The notes under the pieces are model-generated. The model worked only from the letters and a program-made list of their open reading frames with translations. It was not told the DNA's origin and made no database searches. This document shows positions 48,895 to 62,225 of a stretch of 64,000 bases of DNA, piece by piece. The stretch lies in the NCBI RefSeq assembly GCF_018455725.1, contig NZ_JAHCLR010000025.1, positions 23,868-87,867 of the forward strand. The letters run 5' to 3'. The stretch comes from Mycolicibacter acidiphilus (GTDB lineage: Bacteria > Actinomycetota > Actinomycetes > Mycobacteriales > Mycobacteriaceae). The stretch's first letter is position 1; the number at the start of each line of letters is the position of its first letter. The position numbers and the translations under genes are program-made.

Positions 48895-50186
48895 CCGGCA
48901 CCGGGCTGACCCTCAGCGTGATCGCGCTGATCGGCCTCGGTGGACTGTTCGCCGCCATCGACGCCGCGATCAGCACGGTCTCGCCGGCCCGGGTGGCCGA
49001 GCTGGTGCGGGCGAAGCGCCCCGGCGCCGGCTGGCTGCAGAGGCTGATGGCCGAGCGGGCGCGCTACATCAATCTCGTTGTCCTGCTGCGCATCACCTGC
49101 GAGATCACCGCGACGGCACTGTTGGTGTTTCTGCTGCACGCGGTGCTCGGCCTGGACTGGGGGCTGTTCGCGGCCGCGGCGACGATGGTCGTGGTCAGCT
49201 TCGTCGTCATCGGGGTCGGCCCGCGCACGGTGGGCCGGCAGAACGCGTACTCGATCGCGCTGGCGACAGCGCTTCCGCTGCAGGTGCTTTCGGTTCTGCT
49301 GGCACCGGTGAGCCGGCTGCTGGTGGTGCTGGGCAACGCGCTGACCCCGGGGCGCGGTTTCCGCAACGGCCCGTTCGCCTCCGAGGTCGAACTGCGGGAG
49401 GTCGTCGACCTGGCGCAGCAGCAGGGGGTGGTCGCCGCCGATGAGCGCCGGATGATCCAGTCGGTGTTCGAACTGGCCGACACCCCGGCCCGCGAGGTGA
49501 TGGTGCCCCGCACCGAGATGGTGTGGATCGAACGCGACAAGACCGCCGGTCAAGCCACCTCGCTGTCGGTGCGCAGCGGCTGCTCCCGGATCCCGGTGAT
49601 CGGCGAGAACGTCGACGACATCCTCGGCGTGGTCTACCTCAAGGACCTCGTCTCACAGACCTATCACTCGGCCACCGGCGGCCGGGACATGACCGTGGCC
49701 CAGGTGATGCGACCCGCGGTGTTCATGCCGGACTCCAAGCCGCTGAACGCGCTGCTGCACGACATGCAGCGCAACCGCTATCACATGGCGCTGCTCGTCG
49801 ACGAGTACGGCGCGATAGCCGGGCTGGTCACGATCGAGGATGTGCTGGAGGAGATCGTCGGGGAGATCGCCGACGAGTATGACCAGGGCGAGACCGCTCC
49901 GGTGCAGAACCTGGGGGAGAACCGATTTCGGGTCTCCGCCCGGTTGCCGATCGAGGACTTCGGCGAGCTGTGCGGGGTGCGGTTCGACGACGGGCTCGAC
50001 GTCGGGACCGTCGGCGGCCTGCTGGCCCTGGAACTGGGGCGGGTGCCGCTGCCCGGCGCCGAGGTAACCTCACACGGGCTGCGGCTGTGCGCCGAGGGCA
50101 GCCGCGACAGCCGCGGCCGGGTGCGGATCGGCACCGTGCTGGTGTGCCCGGAGCAACATGGTGAGGAGGCCGCGCGCAATGGCTGA
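48891..50186 (+). CDS. CorC/HlyC-family membrane protein (CNNM-CBS)
   Basis: 431 residues. Three or four transmembrane helices in an N-terminal DUF21/CNNM domain ([20 protein letters not shown] onward), then two CBS domains ([58 protein letters not shown]) and a C-terminal CorC_HlyC domain. The family is linked to Mg2+/Co2+ transport. It corresponds to Rv2366c. GTG 48891 overlaps the ybeY stop. Confidence 0.93.
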   Translation: MTGTGLTLSVIALIGLGGLFAAIDAAISTVSPARVAELVRAKRPGAGWLQRLMAERARYINLVVLLRITCEITATALLVFLLHAVLGLDWGLFAAAATMVVVSFVVIGVGPRTVGRQNAYSIALATALPLQVLSVLLAPVSRLLVVLGNALTPGRGFRNGPFASEVELREVVDLAQQQGVVAADERRMIQSVFELADTPAREVMVPRTEMVWIERDKTAGQATSLSVRSGCSRIPVIGENVDDILGVVYLKDLVSQTYHSATGGRDMTVAQVMRPAVFMPDSKPLNALLHDMQRNRYHMALLVDEYGAIAGLVTIEDVLEEIVGEIADEYDQGETAPVQNLGENRFRVSARLPIEDFGELCGVRFDDGLDVGTVGGLLALELGRVPLPGAEVTSHGLRLCAEGSRDSRGRVRIGTVLVCPEQHGEEAARNG

Positions 50187-50499
50187 ACTGGATCCCGAAG
50201 ACGCCAAGCTGGTGGTGCTGGCCCGGGGCGCGATGGCGCGCGCCGAGGCCGGGGACGGCGCCGCGGTGCGCGACCTCGACGGCCGCACCTACGCCGGGGC
50301 GCCGGTGCGGCTGGCGGCGCTGCGGCTGACCGCGCTGCAGGCGGCCGTGGCGGCCGCGGTGTCGTCCGGGGCGACCGGGCTGGAGGCTGCGGTGCTTCTT
50401 GGCGGCCCCGTTGACGACGACGGTGTCGCGGCGGTGCGGGAACTCTCGCCGACCGCCGCGGTGATCGTGACCGATCGGGCGGGAACACCGGTGGCATGA
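50179..50499 (+). CDS. Cytidine-deaminase-fold protein (Rv2365c-like)
   Basis: 106 residues. The overall pattern ([30 protein letters not shown] and [15 protein letters not shown]) matches the cytidine deaminase fold, but the zinc ligands (HAE and PCxxC) are absent, so deaminase activity is unlikely. It sits between corC and era as in M. tuberculosis. ATG 50179 lies inside the end of corC, with GAGGAGG 9 nt upstream; an ATG at 50158 is possible but less well spaced. Confidence 0.8.
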   Translation: MAELDPEDAKLVVLARGAMARAEAGDGAAVRDLDGRTYAGAPVRLAALRLTALQAAVAAAVSSGATGLEAAVLLGGPVDDDGVAAVRELSPTAAVIVTDRAGTPVA

Positions 50500-51392
50500 C
50501 CGAATTCCATTCCGGCTTCGTGTGTTTCGTCGGTCGCCCGAACACCGGCAAGTCGACCCTGACCAATGCGCTGGTCGGGCAGAAGGTCGCGATCACCTCC
50601 AACCGGCCGCAGACCACCCGGCACACGATCCGCGGCATCGTGCACCGCGACGACTTCCAGATCGTCCTGGTGGACACCCCCGGACTGCACCGGCCGCGCA
50701 CACTGCTGGGCAAACGCCTCAACGAGCTGGTCAAGGACACCTACTCCGAGGTCGACATCATCGGCCTGTGCATCCCCGCCGATGAGACGATCGGACCGGG
50801 TGACCGGTGGATCATCGAGCAGATCCGCGCCGTCGCACCGCGCACCAAGATCCTCGTCGTCGTCACCAAGATCGACAAGGTGCCCCGCGACCAGGTGGCC
50901 GCGCAACTGACGGCGGTCGCCGAGGCGGTGCCGGAGGCGGAGATCGTCCCGGTGTCGGCGATCAGCGGTGAGCAGGTCGATGTGCTGATCGGTGTGCTGG
51001 CGGCGGCGCTGCCGGAGGGGCCGGCGTTCTACCCCGACGGCGAACTGACCGACGAACCCGAAGAGACGCTGATGGCGGAGTTCATTCGCGAAGCCGCCCT
51101 GGAGGGGGTGCGCGACGAACTGCCGCACTCGCTGGCGGTGGTCATCGAGGAGGTCATCCCGCGGGAGGGTCGCGACGACCTGATCGACGTGCACGCGTGG
51201 CTCTACGTCGAACGCGACAGCCAGAAGGGGATCGTGATCGGCAAGGGCGGTGCCCGGCTGCGCGAGGTGGGCACCGCGGCCCGCACTCAGATCGAAAAGC
51301 TGTTGGGCACCAAGGTGTTTCTTGATCTACGGGTGAAGGTGGCGAAGAACTGGCAGCGTGACCCGAAGCAGCTCGGGCGGCTCGGTTTCTAG
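50496..51392 (+). CDS. era: GTPase Era, 16S rRNA / 30S assembly factor
   Basis: 298 residues. G1 GRPNTGKST, G3 VDTPGLH and G4 VVTKIDK mark the GTPase domain. The C-terminal KH domain has GIVIGKGGARLREVG for binding the 3' end of 16S rRNA. ATG 50496 overlaps the previous stop (ATGA). Last gene of the phoH1-ybeY-corC-cytidine-deaminase-like-era set, in which several proteins act on the ribosome. Confidence 0.97.
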   Translation: MTEFHSGFVCFVGRPNTGKSTLTNALVGQKVAITSNRPQTTRHTIRGIVHRDDFQIVLVDTPGLHRPRTLLGKRLNELVKDTYSEVDIIGLCIPADETIGPGDRWIIEQIRAVAPRTKILVVVTKIDKVPRDQVAAQLTAVAEAVPEAEIVPVSAISGEQVDVLIGVLAAALPEGPAFYPDGELTDEPEETLMAEFIREAALEGVRDELPHSLAVVIEEVIPREGRDDLIDVHAWLYVERDSQKGIVIGKGGARLREVGTAARTQIEKLLGTKVFLDLRVKVAKNWQRDPKQLGRLGF

Positions 51393-51465
51393 CGGTCCGC
51401 GCGCCCGGCCGGGTGTCGATGCCACCGCACACGCGCGCAAGATCGGCAGCGGGTACATTCCAGGG

Positions 51466-52140
51466 GTGCCGGAACGCAAGTCGTTGATGTTCGCCTCGGT
51501 TGGCCTGCTCGTGTGCGCGCAAGCGCTGGCCGGTTGCGGGGGAGCCCACAAGCCGATCGATACCACCAAACTGTTCAACGTGCAGTCCACGTTCGGCTCG
51601 GAATACAAGACCCAGACCAAGGGCCCGACCGACATCGACCCGAAGATCCTCGGCCCGCAGAAGATGCCGCCCGGGGTGACGTTCGACCCGGCCGACTGCG
51701 GTGACTACGCGGCCAGCAGCGGACGCCCGCCCAAGGGCATCCGCGGCAAGATGTCGATGGTCTCGGTCGTCGGCGAGGGCAACCAACTGGTGGCGATCGC
51801 GATGCAGGCCGACAAGGACATCCCGTACGACGCGGGCGCTGCCGAGAAGTGCAAGCACGTCTCGTTCCAGGCCGGCAAGCTCACCGGCTACCTCGACGAG
51901 GTCGACGCACCGGAGATCAAGGGCGTCCAGACGGCCGGTTCGCACTCCGAGATCGAGGTGACGAACAAGGAGGGACAGCAGTCGTCCCGGGAGTCCTACA
52001 CGTTCAGCGCCTTCCTCGGTGACGCGCTGGTTCAGGTCACCGCGAACCCGCTGCCGGTGCGCGGCCAGCCGCCGGCGATGGTCAACGCCGACCGGGCCCG
52101 TCAACTGCTGACCGACGCGGTTGCGGCGCTGCGCAGTTAG
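51466..52140 (+). CDS. Putative lipoprotein of about 224 residues
   Basis: A signal sequence with lipobox LAGC near residue 23 is followed by an exported domain rich in Lys, Asp and Gly (GPTDIDPKILGPQKMPPGV, GNQLVAIAMQADKDIPYD). Two further cysteines (in ADCGDY and EKCKHV) may form a disulfide. It resembles the DUF5642-type mycobacterial lipoproteins but I cannot be sure. GTG 51466 is chosen because TACATT ends 7 nt upstream (leaderless) and the start puts the hydrophobic stretch at the N-terminus. Confidence 0.7.
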   Translation: MPERKSLMFASVGLLVCAQALAGCGGAHKPIDTTKLFNVQSTFGSEYKTQTKGPTDIDPKILGPQKMPPGVTFDPADCGDYAASSGRPPKGIRGKMSMVSVVGEGNQLVAIAMQADKDIPYDAGAAEKCKHVSFQAGKLTGYLDEVDAPEIKGVQTAGSHSEIEVTNKEGQQSSRESYTFSAFLGDALVQVTANPLPVRGQPPAMVNADRARQLLTDAVAALRS

Positions 52141-52152
52141 CGCCGGATCGTC

Positions 52153-53009
52153 ATGACGAGGACACCGCCCGTGCGCGGGGCGCGGGTGCTGATCACCGGC
52201 GGCGCGCGGGGAATCGGAGCCGCCACCGCGGCCCTGTTCGCCGCGCAGGGTGCCCGGGTGTGGATCGGCGACGTCGACGACGACGTCTGCCGGGCGACCG
52301 CCGCCGACCTCGGAATCACCGGTGTCGCACTGGATGTGACCAGTGCGGCGTCCTGGCGGGAGGCGCTGGACCGCATCGAAAGCGGCGAGCACGGCGGCCC
52401 GCTGGACATCCTGATCAACAACGCCGGGGTGATGCCGCTCGGCGCGTTCGAGGATGAGACCGAGCGGATCCGCGACCTGATCCTGGACGTCAACGTCCGC
52501 GGGGTGCTCAACGGCATGCAGGCGGTGCTGCCCGGCATGGTGGCCCGCGGCGGTGGCCGGATCGTCAACATCGCCTCGATGGCCGGCATGATCCCGGTCC
52601 CCGGCATGGTCACCTACAACGCCAGCAAGTTCGCGGCCTATGGGGCGTCGCTGGCGGCGCGGCGGGAGTACGCCGGGACCGGGGTGGTGGTGTCGGCGGT
52701 GCTGCCCTCGGCGGTGCGCACCGAACTGGCGTCAGGGGCCCCACTCGGCGGCGGCATGCCGACGGTCGACCCGGCCGACGTCGCAGAAGCCGTCCTCGCC
52801 GTGGTCCGCTCCGGCGCCGCGCGCCGTTCCGTGCCGCGCTGGGTCGCACCGGCCTGGTCGGCGACGGCGTTCGTACCGGAGCGCCTGCAGAACGCGGTGC
52901 GGCGCGTCATCGACGACCGTCGCGCCCTGACCTCCATCGACACCGGCGCCCGCGGCGCCTACATCGACCGGGTGAACCGGCAGGCCGGCAGCCACAGCGA
53001 GACCGGCCG

Positions 53010-53013
<4 letters not shown>
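52153..53013 (+). CDS. Short-chain dehydrogenase/reductase
   Basis: 286 residues. Classical SDR with cofactor loop ITGGARGIGAA, NNAG motif (ILINNAGVMPLG), catalytic Ser in NIASMAGM and Tyr-x3-Lys in TYNASKF. The C-terminus after about 230 is longer than in minimal SDRs and basic. Substrate unknown. Four-base overlap with the next gene (ATGA) puts it in an SDR-patatin-monooxygenase operon, which suggests lipid or ketone metabolism. Confidence 0.88.
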
Positions 53014-55387
<2,374 letters not shown>

Positions 55388-55398
55388 GCGGACGCCGA

Positions 55399-56580
55399 TC
55401 AGGCGCCCCAGCGAGCCAGCCAGGACTGCTCCAACTCCAGCTTCTCGTCGTAGAAGCCGGTGTCGGGGGCCAGCAGCGCGACGTCCGGGGCGGGGGCGGC
55501 CAGGAAGTCCCCGGCGACCTTGGCGGCCACCCCGTCCCCGACCACCACGATGCATCCGCCGACCGCGGTGAGCCGGGTGTCGGGGACGTCGTACCCCAGG
55601 TGACGGGCCACCTGGTCGGCGACGGTCCGCCCGCCCGACTCGGCGATGAAGCCGGCCTTCGGTGCGGGTTTGCCGTCGGCGAGCAGCAGCGCCGCCACGT
55701 CGCCGATCGCCCACACCCCGGGCAACCCGGTGGCCAGCGTGGTGCCGTCGACCGGCAGCCAACCGCCCGGATTGACCGCGCCCGGCAGCAGGTCGGCGAC
55801 CGGGGACCGGTGCGGCGGGACGGTCGCCAGCAGATCGAACCGCTCGGTGCCGCCGTCGGCGAACGTGAGTGTGCAGGTGGCGGCGTCCACCGCGGTCACG
55901 GTGCGCTGGGCGGTGAACCCGATGCCGGTCTGCTCCAGCAGATCGACCAGGCCGGTGCCGACGCCCGGGCTGACCACCGGGACCGGGCGCGGCTCGGCGG
56001 TGATGACGTCGACGCGCACCGCGCCGTCGGTGAACCGTGCGCCGAGCTGGTCGGCGATACGGAACGCCGCCTCGTAGGGCGCAGGCGGGCATTTGAACGG
56101 CGGCGGCGGAACCAGCACCACCACCCGGCCGGTTGACAGCTGATCGACACCGCGGTGCAGTGCCGCAGCCCCCTCCGGGGTGTAGAACTGACCGGCGACC
56201 CCGGCGGCGATCGCCGCGTCCAACCCGGGCAGCGCGGCGGTGTCGAGCACGGCGCCGAGGGCGATCACCAGCGCGTCGTAGCCGACCGGATCGCCGGCGG
56301 CCAGCAACACCCGTTTCGCGTCGGGATCGATGCCGGTGACCTCACCGGTCCGCAACTCCACCCCCGGCAGGGCGGCCGCGCCGACGGCTGCGGTCACCTC
56401 GGCGGGGGTGTGCAGGCCGCGCAGCACCCCGAGCGCCGACAGGCCCGAACTGACGGTGAACGACCGGTCGATCAGCACCACCCGGTCGGTGCCGGGCAGG
56501 TTCGCCCGCAACCGCTCCGCGGCGGTCAGCCCACCGGCGCCGGCGCCGAGAACGACTACGGTCTTGGCGGTCCTGGTCAT
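55399..56580 (-). CDS. NAD(P)/FAD oxidoreductase, sulfide:quinone reductase-like
   Basis: 393 residues. FAD loop VVVLGAGAGGLTAAERL; central CPPAPYEAA with C164, the block that carries a redox cysteine in sulfide:quinone reductases; and C-terminal GVWAIGDVAALLLADGKPAPKAG. A second cysteine lies in TAVGGCIVVVGDG. It may oxidise sulfide and pass electrons to quinone. The adjacent co-oriented sulfurtransferase gene, 9 bp upstream, fits a persulfide pathway. The assignment is by motif and context. Confidence 0.8.
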   Translation of the reverse strand: MTRTAKTVVVLGAGAGGLTAAERLRANLPGTDRVVLIDRSFTVSSGLSALGVLRGLHTPAEVTAAVGAAALPGVELRTGEVTGIDPDAKRVLLAAGDPVGYDALVIALGAVLDTAALPGLDAAIAAGVAGQFYTPEGAAALHRGVDQLSTGRVVVLVPPPPFKCPPAPYEAAFRIADQLGARFTDGAVRVDVITAEPRPVPVVSPGVGTGLVDLLEQTGIGFTAQRTVTAVDAATCTLTFADGGTERFDLLATVPPHRSPVADLLPGAVNPGGWLPVDGTTLATGLPGVWAIGDVAALLLADGKPAPKAGFIAESGGRTVADQVARHLGYDVPDTRLTAVGGCIVVVGDGVAAKVAGDFLAAPAPDVALLAPDTGFYDEKLELEQSWLARWGA

Positions 56581-56589
56581 CGCGCGGGC

Positions 56590-57456
56590 CTACTCGGCGC
56601 CGCGGGCGACCGGGCGCGACGGGTCCGAACTCCACTCCGACCACGATCCGGGGAACAGTGCCGCCTTGTGACCGAGTGCGGCCAGGCCGGCGACCAGCAC
56701 CGTCGCGCTGATACCCGAGCCGCAGTAGGCGCCGACCGGGCTGCCGGCGTCGATCGTGCGGTCGGCGAGCAGGTCGGTGAGCGCGTCATCCGGCAGGAAG
56801 GTGCCGTCGGCGGCCAGCAGCGCGGTGAACGGCAGGTTCTTCGCACCGGGGATGTGCCCGGCGGCGGCGTCGACCGGTTCGTTGTCGGCGCGGAACCGTT
56901 CCGGTGCGCGGGCGTCGAGCAGCGTCAACTCACCCGATCCGGCGTCGGCGCCGGCCTGGTCGGCGGTGAGGGTGAGGTTGCTGCCGTCGTAGAGATCCTC
57001 GGCGACCAGGGTGACGTTGCCGGGCTGCGGGGTGACCTCACCGGTCTGAAGTTCGCCACCGGCCGCGGTCCACGCCGGCAGCCCGCCGTCGAGGATGCGC
57101 ACACCGGTCAGCCCGGCGGTGGTCAGCAGCCACCACAATCGACCCGAGGCGGCCCGATTCCAGTCGTCGTAGGCCACCACCAGCTTCTCGCGCCGCACGC
57201 CCCAGCGCCGAGCGGCCGCCTCCAGGTTGCGGCCGGTCGGCAGCGGGTGTCGGCCCCGGCCGGTGCTGCTGTGATCGGTGAGTTCGTCTTCCAGCGACAC
57301 ATACACCGCACCCGGCAGATGCCCTGCCAGGTAGGCCGCGCGGCCGTCGGGTGCGTCCAGACTCCAGCGCACGTCCAGAATCGTGACCGGTTCACCCGAC
57401 CGAATCCGGTCGGCCAGTTCTACAGCGGTGATCAGCACTTTGTCGCGCGCTCCCAC
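56590..57456 (-). CDS. Sulfurtransferase (two-rhodanese-domain, SseA-like)
   Basis: 288 residues with two rhodanese repeats. The first (ILDVRWSLDAPDGRAAYLAGHLPGAV) is inactive; the second carries the active-site cysteine in YCGSGISATVL, a loop closest to 3-mercaptopyruvate or thiosulfate sulfurtransferases. GTG 57456 follows AAGGAGGTGAG, a near-perfect ribosome binding site. First gene of an operon with the SQR-like flavoprotein; together they could turn sulfide into persulfide and thiosulfate. Confidence 0.9.
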   Translation of the reverse strand: MGARDKVLITAVELADRIRSGEPVTILDVRWSLDAPDGRAAYLAGHLPGAVYVSLEDELTDHSSTGRGRHPLPTGRNLEAAARRWGVRREKLVVAYDDWNRAASGRLWWLLTTAGLTGVRILDGGLPAWTAAGGELQTGEVTPQPGNVTLVAEDLYDGSNLTLTADQAGADAGSGELTLLDARAPERFRADNEPVDAAAGHIPGAKNLPFTALLAADGTFLPDDALTDLLADRTIDAGSPVGAYCGSGISATVLVAGLAALGHKAALFPGSWSEWSSDPSRPVARGAE

Positions 57457-57561
57457 CAGCTCACCTCCTTGTGTCTACGACGGTCTCTGTTGACGGGGTG
57501 TCTTCGAGACGGCCTGCGACGCAGGAAGGTGAGACCGGGGGAGGCGAGTGCCGAAAAGAGA

Positions 57562-57900
57562 TCAGTAGCTGTTGCAGCTACCGGCGACCTGCGTGATGGT
57601 GCCGATGTACTGCTGAGCCTCCGGCATGGCCTGCACCTGCAGGGCGAGCCGCTGCCGCTTGTCGGGCGGCGAGGCGAGGAACGAGCGCAGGAACGACTGG
57701 GCCATCGGCGAGGCGTTGAAGTCCGCAGCGGCAGCCGGGTCCTGCGCGTTGAGCGCGGCCATCACCTGGCCGTAGTTACAGGTGGTGTTGACGATCGGAC
57801 CGAGATCAGGGTTCGCAGACGCGATCCCGACACCGGCGGAGAGCGACAACGCCAGACTGCCGGCTGCGACAGCGAGCCTGGTCAACGACAGTGGGGCCAT
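57562..57900 (-). CDS. Secreted hemophore-related protein (Rv0203/Rv1174c family)
   Basis: 112 residues. A signal peptide (LTRLAVAAGSLALSLSAGVGIASA) leads to an all-helical domain. Two cysteines at the ends (NTTCNYGQVMAALN and VAGSCNSY) probably form a disulfide. The pattern, including SPPDKRQRLALQVQAMPEAQQY, matches the mycobacterial hemophore-related family, some members of which bind heme outside the cell. Heme binding here is not shown by sequence alone. Stands alone, 105 bp downstream of the sulfurtransferase start. Confidence 0.82.
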   Translation of the reverse strand: MAPLSLTRLAVAAGSLALSLSAGVGIASANPDLGPIVNTTCNYGQVMAALNAQDPAAAADFNASPMAQSFLRSFLASPPDKRQRLALQVQAMPEAQQYIGTITQVAGSCNSY

Positions 57901-58016
57901 GTTTTTCGACGCCTTTCACCAGTGCACCGTAGGAGCGGGTACGAAGACCTACACGAAGACGGTGCCAGCTTAGCGGAAGCCCGCTCTGGGCCCACTGTGC
58001 CCAGCTTGTGCGCCGG

Positions 58017-59453
58017 CTATGAGCCCAGACCGGTCCCGGTGCGCCACCAGGGGGTCGGTTGCTGGGCCGACCAGCCGCTCACTCCCTCCAATTCGGCCGC
58101 CAGTGAGATCAGCAGACCGTCGCTGTTGGCCGGGCCCATCAACTGCACCCCGATCGGCAGATCGTCCGAGGTGAAACCGGCCGGCACGCTGATCGACGGC
58201 CACCCGAGCAGGTTCCACGGCCAGGTCACCGGGCAGGCCGCGATCATCGCGCGGTCGGTCTCCCAATTGCCCAGGTCGTCGAAAGCGTGCACCAGCGGCG
58301 GCGGCTGTGCGGTGGTCGGCGCCAGCACCACGTCGACAATCCGGAAGATCGACCCGACCCGGCGATGGTCGGCCACCTCCCCGGCGCGGGCCTTGCGCAG
58401 TATCGCCTGGGACAGGAACCGCCCGGTGCGCACGTTGGACAGCGTCCGCGGATCGAAGGTGACCCGGTCGAAGCGGTTCGCCGCGGCGAACACCCCGGCG
58501 GTCGAGCGGGAGAGGAAGTTCCACGACAGCCGCAGCCCGTAGTCGGGATTCCCGGCCACCACGGTGTGCCCGAGCAACCGCAACCGTGCGGCGGTCTGCT
58601 CCAGGGCGGCCCGGATGTCCGGGTGCAGCCGGGCCCGGAAACCGGTGAACGGGAACCGGGTGGAGATCGCGATCCGCAACTGGCCGGGGGCGGTGCCGAC
58701 GAAGTCGGAGGCTCGGATCGGCGGCGGCTTGTGCAGGTCGCCGTCGGCGTTGCCGTCCGCCGCGTCGAGCACCAGGGCGGCGTCTTCGACGGTGCGGGCC
58801 AGCACGCCGTTGACGGTGATCCCGTTGAACGCCTCCGGCAGCGGCCAGGTCGAGATCCGGCCGCGCTGCGGTTTGATGCCGACCAGGTGCGTCCAGGCGG
58901 CGGGGATGCGCACGCTGCCGGCGCCGTCGGACCCGATCGCCGCGGCGACCAGCCCGGCGGCGACCGCGGCGGCGCTGCCCCCCGACGATCCGCCGGGTGT
59001 GTGCCGGCGCGACCACGGGTTGCGGGTGTACCCGAACCCCGCGCCGCTGGTGAACGGCCACTGCCCCAGCTCGCAGGTGTTGGTCTTGCCGACGATCACG
59101 GCGCCGGCGGCTTTGAGGCGTCGCACCACCTCGGCGTCGGCGGTGGCGGGCTCGACCTGCCCGGCGGTGCCGAAGTAGGTCGGGACGCCGGCGATATCGA
59201 TGTCGTCCTTGACCGCGATCGGCACACCCAGCAGCGGGGCGGTATGTCCGGCTGCGCGCCGGCGGTCCGCATCGGCGGCGCTGCGCAGCGCCGACTCGGT
59301 GAGCACCACCCGGAAAGCGTTCAGCGCCGGCTGACTGTCATCGATGGCGCGCAGCGTGCGGCGCACCAGGTCGACCGAGGTCACCGCACCACTGGCCAGC
59401 TGATAGAGCTGCTCGGTCAGGGTGGGGAAGCGGGATGCGGGTGGGGGGGACAT
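58017..59453 (-). CDS. amiA2: Amidase (AmiA2-like, amidase signature family)
   Basis: 478 residues. Catalytic lysine in PIAVKDDIDI and the Gly/Ser-rich signature TPGGSSGGSAAAVAAG with the Ser-cisSer pair; GIKPQRGRIS and VDVVLAPTTAQPP follow. It hydrolyses amides; the natural substrate is not known. It corresponds to Rv2363 next to recO. ATG 59453 is preferred over an in-frame ATG 45 bp upstream, which would lie in the recO promoter region. Confidence 0.9.
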   Translation of the reverse strand: MSPPPASRFPTLTEQLYQLASGAVTSVDLVRRTLRAIDDSQPALNAFRVVLTESALRSAADADRRRAAGHTAPLLGVPIAVKDDIDIAGVPTYFGTAGQVEPATADAEVVRRLKAAGAVIVGKTNTCELGQWPFTSGAGFGYTRNPWSRRHTPGGSSGGSAAAVAAGLVAAAIGSDGAGSVRIPAAWTHLVGIKPQRGRISTWPLPEAFNGITVNGVLARTVEDAALVLDAADGNADGDLHKPPPIRASDFVGTAPGQLRIAISTRFPFTGFRARLHPDIRAALEQTAARLRLLGHTVVAGNPDYGLRLSWNFLSRSTAGVFAAANRFDRVTFDPRTLSNVRTGRFLSQAILRKARAGEVADHRRVGSIFRIVDVVLAPTTAQPPPLVHAFDDLGNWETDRAMIAACPVTWPWNLLGWPSISVPAGFTSDDLPIGVQLMGPANSDGLLISLAAELEGVSGWSAQQPTPWWRTGTGLGS

Positions 59454-59527
59454 CGTGCATAGAGCGTATCGGCGCGCCATATCGGTCGAATCGGCCAATC
59501 GTCCCCGGGTGATGCGAGACTGGTCCG

Positions 59528-60286
59528 ATGCGGCTGTACCGGGACCGGGCGGTGGTGCTGCGCCAGCACAAGCTCGGCGAGGCCGACCGGATCGTCACCC
59601 TGCTCACCCGCGACCACGGGCTGGTTCGCGCGGTGGCCAAGGGGGTGCGCCGTACCCGCAGCAAGTTCGGCGCCCGGCTGGAGCCGTTCGCCCACATCGA
59701 CGTGCAACTGCACCCGGGCCGCAACCTCGACATCGTCACCCAGGTGGTGTCGGTGGACGCGTTCGCCACCCACATCGTCAACGACTACGGCCGATACACC
59801 TGCGCCTGCGTGATGCTGGAGACCGCCGAACGGCTGGCCGGGGCGGAGCGCGCCCCGGCGACCGCGCTGCACCGGCTGACGGTCGGTGCGCTGCGGGCGG
59901 TGGCCGACGGCAGCCGGCCGCGCGACCTGGTGCTGGACGCCTACCTGCTGCGCGCGATGGCGGTGGCCGGGTGGGCGCCGGCGCTCACCGAATGCGCCCG
60001 GTGCGCGGACCCCGGCCCGCACCGGGCGTTCCACATCGCCGCCGGCGGCAGCGTCTGCACGCACTGCCGCCCGGCCGGTGCGACGACCCCGCCGCTGGGA
60101 GTGCTGGATCTGATGGTGGCGCTGCACGACGGGGATTGGGAGGCGGCGGCGCTTTCCACGCCGGCGCATCGCAGCCATGCCAGTGGCCTGGTCGCAGCCC
60201 ATCTGCAGTGGCATCTGGAGCGTCGATTGCGGACGCTGCCGTTGGTCGAGCGGGTCGACCGGGCGGCGGTCGGCAGCGACGTGTGA
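59528..60286 (+). CDS. recO: DNA repair protein RecO
   Basis: 252 residues. The N-terminal OB domain (RDRAVVLRQHKLGEADRIVT) and the zinc-binding CARC...CTHC region near 155-185 are typical of RecO, which loads RecA with RecR during recombinational repair. It is divergent from amiA2 with a 74-bp gap. ATG 59528 gives the family length. Confidence 0.95.
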   Translation: MRLYRDRAVVLRQHKLGEADRIVTLLTRDHGLVRAVAKGVRRTRSKFGARLEPFAHIDVQLHPGRNLDIVTQVVSVDAFATHIVNDYGRYTCACVMLETAERLAGAERAPATALHRLTVGALRAVADGSRPRDLVLDAYLLRAMAVAGWAPALTECARCADPGPHRAFHIAAGGSVCTHCRPAGATTPPLGVLDLMVALHDGDWEAAALSTPAHRSHASGLVAAHLQWHLERRLRTLPLVERVDRAAVGSDV

Positions 60287-60379
60287 GGTTTCCGGTGCAC
60301 CGCTGAAGTGTTGCGTGGCTCACGGTACGCTGATCCGACTCGGTGGACCGCCGAGGAATCGAAACCGGAAGGCGGGCAG

Positions 60380-60859
60380 ATGTTTCACCAGGACGGCATG
60401 GCACGGCGGCCGCGGTTCACCCGTGCACTGGGGGTGGCATCCGGCATGGCGCTGGCCATGACGTTGAGTCCGCTGGTGGCCTGCTCCGCTCCCGGTGGCC
60501 GAGCCGGTACCGAGGCCGGCATGGTTGCCCCGCTGCCGGCGAATGCGCCGGTCAGCGGTGACGACGGGGGTGCCGGCGCCGACGGTGCCGACGGCGCCCC
60601 GGGTGCGGACGGCGCCCCGGGCGACGGTGGCCAGGGCGGCAAGGGCGGCGCCGGGGGTAAAGGCGGCCAGGGCGGTGCCGGCGGTAAAGGCGGCGCCGGT
60701 GGCCAGGGCGGTAAAGGCGGCGCCGGCGGCAAGGGTGGTGTCGGTGGCCATGGTGGTGCCGGCGGTAAAGGTGGCGCCGGCGGTGCGGCCGGACCCGGCG
60801 GAACTCCCGGTCAGCCGGGTCAGCCGGGTCAGCCCGGTCAGCCGGGTCAGCACGGTTAG
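60380..60859 (+). CDS. Lipoprotein with PGRS-like and collagen-like Gly repeats
   Basis: 159 residues. A signal sequence with lipobox LVAC (near residue 35) precedes a mature region of GGxGG units that carry many Lys (GGKGGAGGKGGQGG). It ends in a collagen-like GQPGQPGQPGQPGQ tail. PGRS-type repeats are usual on PE proteins; here they sit on a lipoprotein and are positively charged. ATG 60380 follows GGAAGGCGGGCAG; ATG 60398 (residue 7) is an alternative. A surface-exposed or wall-spanning role is plausible. Confidence 0.82.
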   Translation: MFHQDGMARRPRFTRALGVASGMALAMTLSPLVACSAPGGRAGTEAGMVAPLPANAPVSGDDGGAGADGADGAPGADGAPGDGGQGGKGGAGGKGGQGGAGGKGGAGGQGGKGGAGGKGGVGGHGGAGGKGGAGGAAGPGGTPGQPGQPGQPGQPGQHG

Positions 60860-62158
<1,299 letters not shown>

Positions 62159-62182
62159 GCCGCTCTCGACTCTCACAGTCAG

Positions 62183-62225
62183 CCGCTGCACACATCCGTC
62201 GTGGTGTGTGCAGCGGTTTTCTTTT
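62183..62225 (+). terminator. Strong intrinsic terminator after the methyltransferase gene
   Basis: A perfect 12-bp stem (CCGCTGCACACA at 62183-62194 with TGTGTGCAGCGG at 62205-62216), a 10-nt loop, then TTTTCTTTT. Classical rho-independent terminators are uncommon in mycobacteria. It isolates the following PGRS gene. Confidence 0.9.
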
